A program made the position numbers and the translations under genes. Positions 1 through 8,213 of a DNA stretch of 32,748 bases are shown here, piece by piece. This DNA is from Hyphomicrobiales bacterium (GTDB lineage: Bacteria > Pseudomonadota > Alphaproteobacteria > Rhizobiales > Rhizobiaceae): the NCBI GenBank assembly GCA_900468065.1, contig UBTA01000098.1, forward strand, positions 1 to 32,748, in the 5' to 3' direction. The notes beneath the pieces were generated by a model. It saw only the letters and a list, made by a program, of their open reading frames with translations, was not told the DNA's origin and did not search any database. Position 1 is the stretch's first letter; each line of letters begins with the position of its first letter.

Positions 1-170
1 CTCTCCAGAAGCCAAGTAGTTAATTTATTTCGAAGTGGCGAAGACAAATAGGGTGCCGAGAGTTCGAGTCCTATCAAGGCGACTAAACTTCGACAGCACG
101 TAATGCAGCCGAAGTGGCCCGCCGTGTTTTTTCTGCGACAGCCTGGGGCCTGACCAGGGGGCAAGGACCG
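1..170. other. Left-edge non-coding stretch
   Basis: No supported gene. The words around positions 62-82 contain a GTTCGAGTCC motif, the T-loop consensus of a tRNA, but I cannot fold a T-stem or a full cloverleaf around it. A partly matching copy occurs near 11829-11849. Confidence 0.4.
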
Positions 171-2456
171 TCACACGGATCCGCGGATCTTTACAGGAAC
201 ACCCTTGTAGGCAGGCGTCCCGCTTCTCCTGTCATAGTCGGCAAGCGCAATGATCTGGTTCATTTCGGGGTAATATCCGGCGACCGAGCCGGGCGGGATG
301 TCATAGGCAACAGCAGTTAATCTGGTCACGGTTTTTGCACCAGTTTCCGAAATCGCTTCGATGTCGATCAGATCGCCGTCGGCAAGACCGCGCGTTTCCA
401 GGTCCTTGCGGTTCATGAATATCACATCGCGGCGACCGAAGACGCCTCGATAACGGTCGTCGAGGCCGTAGATGGTAGTGTTGTACTGGTCGTGGCTGCG
501 CAAGGTGGTCAGCACGAGGGCATCGGGGTCGCGCAAGCGTGCGTCCTCATCCAGGCCAGGTGCCACGAGAAACTCGGCCTTGCCGGACGGCGTATTCCAG
601 ATGCGATCCGATGCTGCGACCGTGAGGCGGAAGCCGCCAGGCGTCTTCACGCGTCTGTTGAAATCATGGAAATCGGGAAAGACGATCTCGATCTTGTCGC
701 GGATGAGGTCATAATCACCCGCCATCCTCTCCCAATCGATGCCGTACCGGTCACCAAGCGTTGCTTTGGCCATGCTTGCAACGATCCAGGGTTCCGAGCG
801 CAGCTGGTCGCTTGGCGGCTTGAGAAAACCGCGCGACGCATGCACCATCGACATGGAATCCTCCACCGTGACGGATTGGCGGCCTGTCGCCTGCATGTCC
901 AGATCCGTCCGGCCCAGAACCGGCAGGATGATCGATGTCTTAGCCAGGAGCAGATGCGAGCGATTGAGTTTGGTCGCAAGATGGACGGCAAGATCGAGCG
1001 TGCGCATGCCCGCGAAGGTCCTTTGCGGATCCGACATGGCAACCGCGAGATTGCCGCCCAGACACACAAGCGCTTTTGACCTGCCCTCGATAATGGCTTC
1101 GATCGCCTCCACGGCATTATGGCCCTTTTTCGAAGGCGGTCGAAAACCGAAGGCTTTTTCCATGCCGCCAAGAAGAGCCGCATTGGGAATTTCAGTGATC
1201 CCGACGGTCCGGTCACCCTGGTCGTTGGAATGGCCGCGCAAGGGACAGATGCCGGCACCCGGCCGGCCGATATTGCCGCGCAGCATCAGAAAATTGGCAA
1301 GTTGCTGCACACTGGCCGTGCCATGGGCATGCTGGGTGATGCCCATGCCGTAACAAAGAATGACGTTTTTTGCCTTGAGGTAGACATCTACGGCGCTATC
1401 GAGACCGGCCATCGACAGGCCTGATTTTTCGATGATTTCTGACCATTGCGTCCGGCCGATATCGGCCCGCAGCGCGTTGAGGCCGACCGTATGGGCCGCA
1501 ATGAAGTCGCGATCGAGGACGCCGGGTCCGCCGGCGCCCATGTCGGCCGCGTCCCGCTCGAAAATCCGCTTCATCAGGCCCTTCAGTGCGGCCAGATCCC
1601 CGCCGGTGCGTACCTGGTGATAGGCCGACGCAATCTTCGTCGACGACATCGTTGTCATCTCGATCGGATCCTGCGGCGCTGCAAACCGCTCCAGCGCGCG
1701 CTCCTTGAGCGGATTGAAAACGATGATGGGCACGCCCCGGCGCGCCGCCTCGTGCAGTGTGGTCATCATGCGCGGATGGTTGGTGCCGGGATTATGACCA
1801 AACGAGAAGATCGCGTCGGCATGATCGAAATCCTCCAGCGTCACCGTGCCTTTGCCGACGCCGATCGACAGGGGCAGGCCGACGCTGGTAGCTTCATGGC
1901 ACATGTTCGAACAGTCGGGGAAGTTATTGGTGCCATAGGCGCGCACGAACAGCTGGAACAGGAATGCCGCCTCGTTCGAGGCCCTGCCGGATGTGTAAAA
2001 TTCGGCCATGTCGGGGCTGGCCAAGCTGTTCAGTTCTGAGGCGATACGGGCGAATGCGGTTTCCCATTCGATTGCGACATAACGATCGCTGGTGGGATCG
2101 TAGATCAGCGGATGGGTCAGCCGGCCCTGGTCTTCAAGCGTGTGGTCTGTCCACTGCCAGAGGTCGGTAACGGTATGAGCAGCAAAGAAATCCGGACCGA
2201 CCCGCTTGGCGGTCGATTCCCAGGTGATCGCCTTGGCGCCATTCTCGCAGAATTCGAAAGAACTTGTGTGCTTCGGATCGGGCCAGGCGCAGCCGGGACA
2301 GTCGAAACCATCGGGCTGGTTGGCCTTTAAAAGTGTCGCCGCGCCCTCGGCGATGATCTGTTGGTGGGCAAGCGTTTTGGCAACGGCCTTCAGTGCGCCC
2401 CAGCCACCAGCTGGCGCCGTGTAACCTGCGATCCCATCCGGCCGCTTCTCGTTCAT
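171..2456 (-). CDS. FdhF/YdeP-family molybdopterin oxidoreductase alpha subunit
   Basis: A 761-residue member of the formate-dehydrogenase-H-like (FdhF/YdeP) branch of the bis-MGD oxidoreductases, a cytoplasmic enzyme whose substrate is usually unknown. N-terminal cysteines C53, C56 and C70 sit where related enzymes bind an Fe-S cluster. The Mo ligand position is probably Cys186 in NMCHEATS, where E. coli FDH-H has selenocysteine. Further landmarks are GHNPGTNHPRMM (pterin binding), the RGHSNDQGDRTVG segment and a C-terminal molydopterin-dinucleotide domain (LTTLRSHDQYNTT). Length matches the family. The ATG is preceded by AAGGGA about 7 nt upstream. No dedicated FDH accessory subunits or fdhD lie nearby, so it is an orphan catalytic subunit. 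It is divergent from the MFS gene across a region with inverted repeats. Family confidence is high; the physiological reaction is not deducible. Confidence 0.9.
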   Translation of the reverse strand: MNEKRPDGIAGYTAPAGGWGALKAVAKTLAHQQIIAEGAATLLKANQPDGFDCPGCAWPDPKHTSSFEFCENGAKAITWESTAKRVGPDFFAAHTVTDLWQWTDHTLEDQGRLTHPLIYDPTSDRYVAIEWETAFARIASELNSLASPDMAEFYTSGRASNEAAFLFQLFVRAYGTNNFPDCSNMCHEATSVGLPLSIGVGKGTVTLEDFDHADAIFSFGHNPGTNHPRMMTTLHEAARRGVPIIVFNPLKERALERFAAPQDPIEMTTMSSTKIASAYHQVRTGGDLAALKGLMKRIFERDAADMGAGGPGVLDRDFIAAHTVGLNALRADIGRTQWSEIIEKSGLSMAGLDSAVDVYLKAKNVILCYGMGITQHAHGTASVQQLANFLMLRGNIGRPGAGICPLRGHSNDQGDRTVGITEIPNAALLGGMEKAFGFRPPSKKGHNAVEAIEAIIEGRSKALVCLGGNLAVAMSDPQRTFAGMRTLDLAVHLATKLNRSHLLLAKTSIILPVLGRTDLDMQATGRQSVTVEDSMSMVHASRGFLKPPSDQLRSEPWIVASMAKATLGDRYGIDWERMAGDYDLIRDKIEIVFPDFHDFNRRVKTPGGFRLTVAASDRIWNTPSGKAEFLVAPGLDEDARLRDPDALVLTTLRSHDQYNTTIYGLDDRYRGVFGRRDVIFMNRKDLETRGLADGDLIDIEAISETGAKTVTRLTAVAYDIPPGSVAGYYPEMNQIIALADYDRRSGTPAYKGVPVKIRGSV

Positions 2457-2484
2457 CGCAATTTCCCTTCACGGTATTGGATAA

Positions 2485-2533
2485 GTCTAGCATCGAACCC
2501 GTCGATGCGGACCTAGACCGATGTATAGGTCCG
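2485..2533. promoter_or_regulatory. Nested inverted repeats in divergent promoter region
   Basis: Two overlapping dyads occupy the gap between the oxidoreductase and the exporter. CGGACCTA (2508-2515) and TAGGTCCG (2526-2533) are perfect 8-bp arms around a 10-nt spacer. GTCTAGCATCGA (2485-2496) pairs with TCGATG (2502-2507) and CTAGAC (2513-2518), with five extra bases between the two right-hand segments. The symmetry suits a dimeric repressor, for example TetR type, controlling one or both genes. No regulator gene for it lies in the window. Confidence 0.45.
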
Positions 2534-2609
2534 GGTAGACGTCCATTGGATGTGCCTGCAACGCCGTTGGACATACCTTGCTCAGATCAATTGGCGACGG
2601 AGCAGGATG

Positions 2610-3833
2610 ATGGAAAATACAGGACAGAAACAGGTCGGGGTGGCAAGCGCCGCCCACAATGATGCGATCGGACACGTAGCGTTGCTGGCCATGGCCGTCG
2701 CCGGCGGCATTGCCGTCGCGAACATCTACTACAATCAGCCGATGCTCGGCCTTATCGAGACGGATTTCAGCCATCAGCCGGTCACCGGCATGGTGCCCAC
2801 GGCGACGCAACTCGGCTATTCACTCGGATTGTTCCTGCTGCTGCCGCTCGGCGACCTCGTCAATCGCCGCCGCATGATCATCGGTCAGTTTCTGGTACTG
2901 GCGGTGGCGCTGGCACTCGCGGCACTTGCGCCGACCGCCTGGATGCTGGTCGTAGCCTCCGTCATCGTCGGCGCGTGTTCCACGGTCGCCCAGCAGATTG
3001 TACCGTTTGCCGCGTCTCTGGCAGCGCCAGAAAAACGCGGCGCAACGATCGGTACGGTCATGGCAGGCGTCCTGTCGGGTATCTTGTTCAGCCGCACCCT
3101 TTCGGGTTTTGTCGGCGAACATGCCGGCTGGCGGGAGATGTTCTGGATCGGGGTGCCGCTGGCGCTGCTTGCCGCAGGACTTATGTTTGCAGTCTTGCCG
3201 CGTCACCGGCCGATATCGACTTTACGCTATCATGAGGCGCTTCGGTCACTCGGTCACCTGTGGCAGCGCCATCCGGCATTGAGGGCTGCAACGATCATTC
3301 AGGCATTCCTGTTTGCGTCATTCACGGCCTTCTGGACCATCCTGGCGCTCTATCTCGCCGGGTCGAACTTCCAGCTTGGGGCCGATGTCGCGGGCCTGTT
3401 CGGTATCATCGGTGCAGTTGGCATCTTTGCAGCGCCGCTCGCAGGCCGGGTTGCCGACAAGCGGTGACCTCACTTCGTTGTCTGGCTCGGAGCTGCACTG
3501 ACGATTGTAGCCTGGCTAATCTTCGGAGTCTGGGCATCGATTGCCTCCTTGGTTATCGGGGTCATCCTGCTCGATTTCGGCATACAGAGTGCGTTGATTT
3601 CCAACCAGCACATCATCTATGCGCTCGAGGCGGATGCACGCAGCCGGCTCAATACAGTGTTCATGACCGGCATGTTTCTCGGCGGCGCTGCGGGTTCGGC
3701 GATGGCGACGTTTGCTTGGGATGAGGGCGGCTGGAACGTCGTCAGCCTGCTCGGCGCGGCGCTCGGCATCGCCGCCTTCGCGGTCAAGCTCGTCCACCAT
3801 CGCGGTCGTGCCGCAACCGTGATCGGGAGGTGA
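2610..3833 (+). pseudogene. MFS transporter interrupted by one in-frame TGA
   Basis: A 12-TM major-facilitator exporter of the drug/sugar efflux type. The start chosen is the ATG at 2610, 7 nt after GGAG; upstream in-frame codons do not resemble protein. Codon 286 (3465-3467) is TGA. The same frame continues immediately with a typical MFS C-terminal half for 121 more residues, so no bases are lost or gained. The stop falls in the conserved cytoplasmic loop motif, which reads GRVADKR-stop-PH where GRxADrxG is expected, so the simplest explanation is a GGA-to-TGA change at a glycine codon. Motif A is visible earlier as GDLVNRRRMI. It may be a nonsense mutation, a sequencing error or, less likely, a readthrough site. 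The next gene starts 4 bp after the final stop and probably shares its transcript. Confidence 0.8.
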
Positions 3834-3837
3834 GGTT

Positions 3838-4959
3838 GTGGACATGAAACAGCTTCGGATCAGAATTGTTGGCGGGTCACTTGCCGGTCTCTTTGCAGGC
3901 ATCATGCTACAGCAGGCCGGCCACGATGTTTGCATCTACGAGCGATCGAAGAACGGTCTCGCCGGTCGGGGAGCGGGCTTGGTCGGTCAAAGCGATCTGC
4001 TGCATATTCTCCGGCTGATCGGGTGCGAACATGTTGCCCGTGTTGGCGTGGTGGCAACGGAACGCATCTATCTCAATCATGACGGCAGTATCGCCCAGAC
4101 CGTTAACATGCCCCAGACACAAATCTCCTGGGATGTCCTGTTTGAAACCGTGGAGTCACGTATAGCGCCCGAAACCTATTTCTTGGGCCGGGAAGTCGTC
4201 GACGTGCGAGACGGCGATAGCGGTGCAACCCTGATATTTGGTGACGGTACGCGGGAGACAGCCGATCTCGTGATCGGCGCCGATGGTCTCGGTTCCGTGG
4301 TGCGTGGTGCGGTCAATCCAAAGCACACTGAGAATCGCTATTCCGGCTATGTCGCGTGGCGCGGGTTGATCCCAGAAGCGAGCCTTCCGATGGCCGCCGC
4401 ACTGCTTCTCGACCGGTTTGCCTTCCATGTCCGGCCTGGCGTCCATTCTCTGGGCTATCTTGTTCCCGGGTCGAAAGGCGAGATAAGTCGGGGCAGCCGC
4501 CGGTACAACTGGGTCTGGTACCGCAAGGTGGCGCCAAGCGACCTTGCCTTCACGTTCACCGATCTCGATCAGCGGGTGCATCCGTTTTCGCTACCGCGGG
4601 GCGGTCTGTCAAACGACCGTCTGCAGGCGTTGCGCACCGATGCCGCACAAACGCTTCCGCCGCAATTCGCGCTGGCGGTTGCTGTCGAGCCAAGCCCGTC
4701 GATACAAGGTATTTTCGACTACGAGGCACCCCGTATGGCCGGCCGATCAATCGTCATAATCGGTGACGCCGCCTTCGTCGCGCGGCCGCACACTGCGATG
4801 GGCGTGTCGAAGGCAGCCGGCGATGTCATGGCGTTGATCAACTGCCTGGCGTCCGCGGTTGACCTTCATGCCGCCCTGCAGCGGTTCGAGGTTGATCGCA
4901 TCTCCGTTGGCCGGGAAATCGTTGCTTACGGCCGGCAGCTTGGTACATCGGCAATTTGA
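3838..4959 (+). CDS. FAD-dependent aromatic-ring-type monooxygenase
   Basis: A 373-residue class A flavoprotein monooxygenase (PHBH fold). The N-terminal dinucleotide fold reads VGGSLAGLFAGIML followed by an acidic residue in CIYERS. It resembles the 2,6-dihydroxypyridine 3-hydroxylase subgroup, where serine also replaces the second glycine. The DG motif is GADGLGSVVRG near residue 150 and the second FAD motif is IIGDAAFVARPHTAMG near 305. These enzymes use NAD(P)H and O2 to hydroxylate aromatic or heteroaromatic substrates. The GTG start is chosen because GGGAGG lies 7 nt upstream; ATG at 3844 is an alternative. It is 4 bp from the end of the exporter frame, so modification and efflux of one toxic or aromatic compound is a reasonable guess. 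The substrate is not deducible. Confidence 0.85.
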   Translation: MDMKQLRIRIVGGSLAGLFAGIMLQQAGHDVCIYERSKNGLAGRGAGLVGQSDLLHILRLIGCEHVARVGVVATERIYLNHDGSIAQTVNMPQTQISWDVLFETVESRIAPETYFLGREVVDVRDGDSGATLIFGDGTRETADLVIGADGLGSVVRGAVNPKHTENRYSGYVAWRGLIPEASLPMAAALLLDRFAFHVRPGVHSLGYLVPGSKGEISRGSRRYNWVWYRKVAPSDLAFTFTDLDQRVHPFSLPRGGLSNDRLQALRTDAAQTLPPQFALAVAVEPSPSIQGIFDYEAPRMAGRSIVIIGDAAFVARPHTAMGVSKAAGDVMALINCLASAVDLHAALQRFEVDRISVGREIVAYGRQLGTSAI

Positions 4960-4998
4960 GCGCCGACCGATCGACTATCACGTTAGCGACTGACATTT

Positions 4999-5034
4999 CG
5001 ACCCGCCGGCATTTACCATCGGGTCGTTTGCTTT
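4999..5034 (+). terminator. Hairpin terminator after the monooxygenase
   Basis: CGACCCG (4999-5005) and CGGGTCG (5020-5026) form a 7-bp stem with a 14-nt loop, followed by TTTGCTTT. It lies between two convergent genes, 39 bp after the monooxygenase stop, and fits a Rho-independent terminator of moderate strength. Confidence 0.6.
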
Positions 5035-5052
5035 AGAGAAATGTCGGATACT

Positions 5053-6726
5053 TCAGTGCGGGGACTTCATCAGGCTGATCGCAGCGTGGATCTGGGAAAC
5101 GACGGCGGCACCTTCCCCGACTGCGGCGGCCACCCGCTTGGTCGATCCGGCCCTGACATCGCCGATGGCGAAGACATTCGGCAGGCTGGTCTCCAGCGGC
5201 AGGGGCTTGCGGGAAAAGCTGCAAAGCGCATCGAAGGATTGACCGGTAACGATAAAGCCTCTCTCATCGGTATGGACGCGGTCGCTTATCCAGCCGGCGT
5301 TCGGATCAGCGCCAATGAAGAGAAAAAGGTGATGAAGTGACAGTTGTCTTTCGCTGCCATCCAGCCGATTGCGCAGGGTGGCGGATTTTAAGCCGCCCGT
5401 GGGTTCGCCTTCGATCGCGTCCACTTCGCAATGCATGTGCAGTTCGACATTGGGGAAAGCCTTGATGCGGTCGATCAGATATTGCGACATCGTCTCTTCG
5501 AGCGCGCGCCGGACGACGAGATGCATTTTCTTGACCTGAGGCGCAAGAAAAGCGATGGCCTGGCCGGCCGAGTTGCCGCCGCCTACCAGCGCGATTTCTT
5601 CGCCGGCACAGAGTCTTGCCTCTATCGGAGAAGCCCAATAGGAGATGCCATTGCCCTCAAACCTTTCGATGTTGGCGATATTCGGACGCCGGTAGTGCGC
5701 ACCGGAGGCGATGACGATCGCTCGCGACGTCACGGCCTTTCCACCTGCTAACTCCAGAGTCAGAACTCCTGCATCGCGCTCGGGCGCGATCAGGCGGTTG
5801 ACCGCGACTGGCAAGACCATTTCGGCGCCGAATTTGAGCGCCTGGTTATAGGCGCGGCCGGCCAGAGCCTGGCCGGATATGCCGGTTGGGAAGCCGAGAT
5901 AGTTTTCGATGCGTGAGGAAGCGCCTGCCTGTCCTCCTACTGAACGTTCGTCGATGACGATGACGTCGAGCCCTTCGGAGGCGGCATAAACGGCGGTGGC
6001 CAGGCCAGCAGGCCCGGCGCCAACGACGGCAACGTCATAAAGCCTGCCGGGCGTGAGTTCAGGCGTCATGCCCAGGCACGCTGCGGCTTCCGCATCTGTC
6101 GGGTTTTTCAGCACGGTGCCATTGGGGCAAACCATCAGCGGCAGTTCGGATGCGAGGATGCCCAAGCGTTCGATCAGAGCACGGCCTTCGCCTTCGCTGG
6201 CAGAATCGAGCACGATGTAGGGAAAGGCACTGCGGGCGAGAAACCCCTGCAATCGTGAAAGTGCGACATTGCCGGGAGCACCAATCAGAACCGAGCCCGC
6301 CCCGGCATCGATCAAACCGACACGACGCAGGATAAAGGCGCGCATGATAATCTCGCCGACATCCGCGGAGCCAATTACCAAGGCGCGAAGATGGGCTGCA
6401 TCAAACGCTACTGCGGTGCAACCGTTCAAACCAGCCCGCGCACCGGCCAGTGTCGGACGGCCCGAAAGTTGATTGACTTCGCCCGACAACTGACCGGCAC
6501 CATGGGTGGTGATCGGCGCCTCATGCGACAGACCTTCATGGCGAAAGACATCCATAGAGCCGTCAAGCACCAGCCAGGCAGGTGCCGCGTGATCGCCGAC
6601 CTTGTAGAGGAACTCGCCGGCTTTGAAATGCCGCGGCTCGCCACTTGCAAAACGTTTGGCCGTCTCGACCTGACGAGGACTCAGCTCCGGAAACATCTGG
6701 TGCTGTCTTGCACTGAGATCCGCCAT
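5053..6726 (-). CDS. cNMP-binding-domain / thioredoxin-reductase-like FAD oxidoreductase
   Basis: A 557-residue three-part protein: a CRP-type cyclic-nucleotide-binding beta barrel (about residues 15-140), a glutaredoxin/thioredoxin-like spacer (about 145-220), and a thioredoxin-reductase-like FAD/NADPH module with VVGAGPAGLA (234-243), VGGGNSAGQA (381-390) and a C-terminal FAIGDVRAGSTKR. The redox-active CxxC of true thioredoxin reductases (YCATC) is replaced by YWASP at 363-367, so it should not reduce thioredoxin by the standard route. Cys373 lies close by. The ATG at 6726 is used because AGGAG stands 8-9 nt upstream; the longer open frame upstream is low-complexity Arg/Pro sequence. It is the last gene of the kinase/regulator operon, 56 bp after the zinc-finger gene. 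The domain makeup is known from other alphaproteobacteria; its substrate is not. Confidence 0.9.
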   Translation of the reverse strand: MADLSARQHQMFPELSPRQVETAKRFASGEPRHFKAGEFLYKVGDHAAPAWLVLDGSMDVFRHEGLSHEAPITTHGAGQLSGEVNQLSGRPTLAGARAGLNGCTAVAFDAAHLRALVIGSADVGEIIMRAFILRRVGLIDAGAGSVLIGAPGNVALSRLQGFLARSAFPYIVLDSASEGEGRALIERLGILASELPLMVCPNGTVLKNPTDAEAAACLGMTPELTPGRLYDVAVVGAGPAGLATAVYAASEGLDVIVIDERSVGGQAGASSRIENYLGFPTGISGQALAGRAYNQALKFGAEMVLPVAVNRLIAPERDAGVLTLELAGGKAVTSRAIVIASGAHYRRPNIANIERFEGNGISYWASPIEARLCAGEEIALVGGGNSAGQAIAFLAPQVKKMHLVVRRALEETMSQYLIDRIKAFPNVELHMHCEVDAIEGEPTGGLKSATLRNRLDGSERQLSLHHLFLFIGADPNAGWISDRVHTDERGFIVTGQSFDALCSFSRKPLPLETSLPNVFAIGDVRAGSTKRVAAAVGEGAAVVSQIHAAISLMKSPH

Positions 6727-6782
6727 TAATTTTTCTCCTGGCCTGATACGTGTCGAAAATGGCGTTGCCGATTCGAGATGGT

Positions 6783-7088
6783 CTAGTAATAGCGAGGTAT
6801 GGGGCCACGCTGCGGAGTCTGGTCCGGCAGCTCGACCATCGTCTCGTCGACGAAACACCATCCCCAACCTTCCGGCGGATCGTATCCTTCTATAATCGGA
6901 TGCTGCGTGGCATGGAAATGTGCGGTGGCGTGGCGACCGGGGGACTGGTCGCAGCACCCGACATGGCCACATTCGCGGCATAGCCTGAGATGAAACCAGG
7001 CTTGTCCGGTTTCAAGGCATTCCTCGCAGCCGAGCGTTTTGGGTCGAACCGTTCGGATCGTCGATGTGTGAGAGCAGCCGTGCGACAT
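6783..7088 (-). CDS. UBP-type zinc finger protein
   Basis: A 101-residue protein that is almost entirely a ZnF-UBP domain. It has C5 and H7, the CEEC pair, LCRECGHVGCCD and a His-rich HATAHFHATQHPI segment. In eukaryotes this fold binds the ubiquitin C-terminus; in bacteria its role is unknown. The ATG at 7088 has GAGGAG 7 nt upstream, which decides it over the Met seven codons earlier. It sits 24 bp after the stand-alone receiver and 56 bp before the flavoprotein, in the same orientation. From memory, this zinc finger often neighbours the cNMP/TrxR-like protein, which suggests a shared task. Confidence 0.85.
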   Translation of the reverse strand: MSHGCSHTSTIRTVRPKTLGCEECLETGQAWFHLRLCRECGHVGCCDQSPGRHATAHFHATQHPIIEGYDPPEGWGWCFVDETMVELPDQTPQRGPIPRYY

Positions 7089-7112
7089 GGGTTTACTCCT
7101 CGTTGGCATGGA

Positions 7113-7484
7113 TCAGGGCTTCAGCGCCCGTTCGAGACACTGGACCAATTGGCCGAAATTCACGGGCTTGCCGAGAAAGGCGAAAGCGCCGCCGCACAAT
7201 GCCGCCGCCCTTGTTTTGCTGTCGCTATAGGACGTCATGAAGATCATCGGCGGCTTTAGCGTATCGTGTTCGTTCAGCACAGCCTGCAGCTCGAGCCCCG
7301 TGAGACCGGGCATTTTGACATCCACGAGCATGCAGTCGATTGAAGCGCGATCCTCGGCAGCAAGATACTCTTCCGCGGACGTGAACAGCCGGCTCTGATA
7401 GCCGCAGGACAAGATGAGATCGTCAAGCGCTTCGCGGATCGACCGATCATCATCGACGATGGCTATGACTGGCGTCTTGTGCAA
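7113..7484 (-). CDS. Single-domain response regulator receiver
   Basis: A 123-residue CheY-like receiver with no output domain. The acidic pocket is DDD at 11-13, the phospho-acceptor is Asp55 (MLVDVKMPG), the switch residue is in FMTSYSD and the conserved Lys is in FLGKPVN. The sequence is of the FixJ/TodT type, similar to the receiver of the regulator encoded just upstream. It may compete for phosphate from the kinase, act as a phosphate sink or relay to a partner. The start is the ATG at 7484. A 17-bp inverted repeat lies in the 90-bp gap before it. Confidence 0.9.
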   Translation of the reverse strand: MHKTPVIAIVDDDRSIREALDDLILSCGYQSRLFTSAEEYLAAEDRASIDCMLVDVKMPGLTGLELQAVLNEHDTLKPPMIFMTSYSDSKTRAAALCGGAFAFLGKPVNFGQLVQCLERALKP

Positions 7485-7542
7485 TTTCTCTGGCCTTGCC
7501 GTGTTCGATCAACAGCCGGGTTTATGCGCCTTTGAGACCGGT

Positions 7543-7559
7543 CCTTGTACCATACAAGG
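7543..7559. promoter_or_regulatory. 17-bp inverted repeat between the two regulator genes
   Basis: CCTTGTA (7543-7549) and TACAAGG (7553-7559) are perfect 7-bp arms around CCA. It sits 58 bp upstream of the stand-alone receiver gene. It is either an operator, plausibly for the LuxR-type regulator of the same operon, or a small mRNA hairpin. No U-run follows on either strand, so it is not a terminator. Confidence 0.4.
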
Positions 7560-7574
7560 GTCTAGGTTTTTCAA

Positions 7575-8213
7575 CTACAGACCCAGCAGCTCGGCTTTGC
7601 GGACCAGATCTGCTACCGAGCGCGCCTCCATCTTACGCATGACATTGCCGCGATGGAGCTTGACGGTGATCTCGCTGATGCCAAGATTGAAGGCGATCTG
7701 CTTGTTCATCAGTCCTTGCACGACAGCGGCCATGACTTCGTGTTCGCGACGGGTCAATGTCTTGGCCAGTTCTGTGACGGCGCCATTTGCAGCAGACTGT
7801 TGGCGCAGGTCCCGGTCTTTCTGAAAAGCTACCGCGACAGCATCGAGGATATCCTGATCCCGGAACGGTTTTGCCAGAAAATCCACCGCGCCGGCTTTCA
7901 TCGCCCGCACGGTCATGGGTATGTCGCCATGCCCCGTCATGAAGATCACCGGCATCTGGTTGCCGAGTTTTTCTAGATGAAGTTGGAAGTCCAGGCCATT
8001 GGCGCCCGGCAGTCTTACGTCGAGCAGTATACAGCCCGGTCGCTTGAGATCGGAGTTGTCCAGAAGGGCCTGAGCGCTTTCGAAGGCTTGCGCTTCCGTT
8101 TGGACAGACAGGAAAAGATCAACCAGTGCCTCGCGGATCGAGGGGTCGTCGTCGACGACATAGACGACAGGCGTGTCACTGCTGGTTTTGGCGGGCCTTC
8201 TGGCATCATTCAT
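7575..8213 (-). CDS. FixJ/NarL-type two-component response regulator
   Basis: A 212-residue regulator. The receiver domain has DDD at 21-23, phospho-acceptor Asp65 (ILLDVRLPG) and FLAKPFRD. It is followed by a LuxR-type helix-turn-helix (LTRREHEVMAAVVQG ... NKQIAFNLGISEITVKLHRG). It therefore binds DNA when phosphorylated, most likely by the kinase whose gene overlaps it by 8 nt. The ATG at 8213 is chosen because GAGG lies 6 nt upstream; the in-frame TTG 12 nt earlier is less likely. The overlap of the kinase stop with this start implies translational coupling and a cognate pair. Confidence 0.92.
   Translation of the reverse strand: MNDARRPAKTSSDTPVVYVVDDDPSIREALVDLFLSVQTEAQAFESAQALLDNSDLKRPGCILLDVRLPGANGLDFQLHLEKLGNQMPVIFMTGHGDIPMTVRAMKAGAVDFLAKPFRDQDILDAVAVAFQKDRDLRQQSAANGAVTELAKTLTRREHEVMAAVVQGLMNKQIAFNLGISEITVKLHRGNVMRKMEARSVADLVRKAELLGL

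Noticed and set aside
62..82. Possible tRNA 3' end at the left edge
   Set aside because: The T-loop consensus is present, but the flanking bases do not form a T-stem and no acceptor partner or anticodon arm is found upstream.
6727..6981. N-terminal extension of the flavoprotein frame
   Set aside because: It overlaps the zinc-finger gene antiphase, is Arg/Pro-rich, and a good ribosome site precedes the ATG at 6726.
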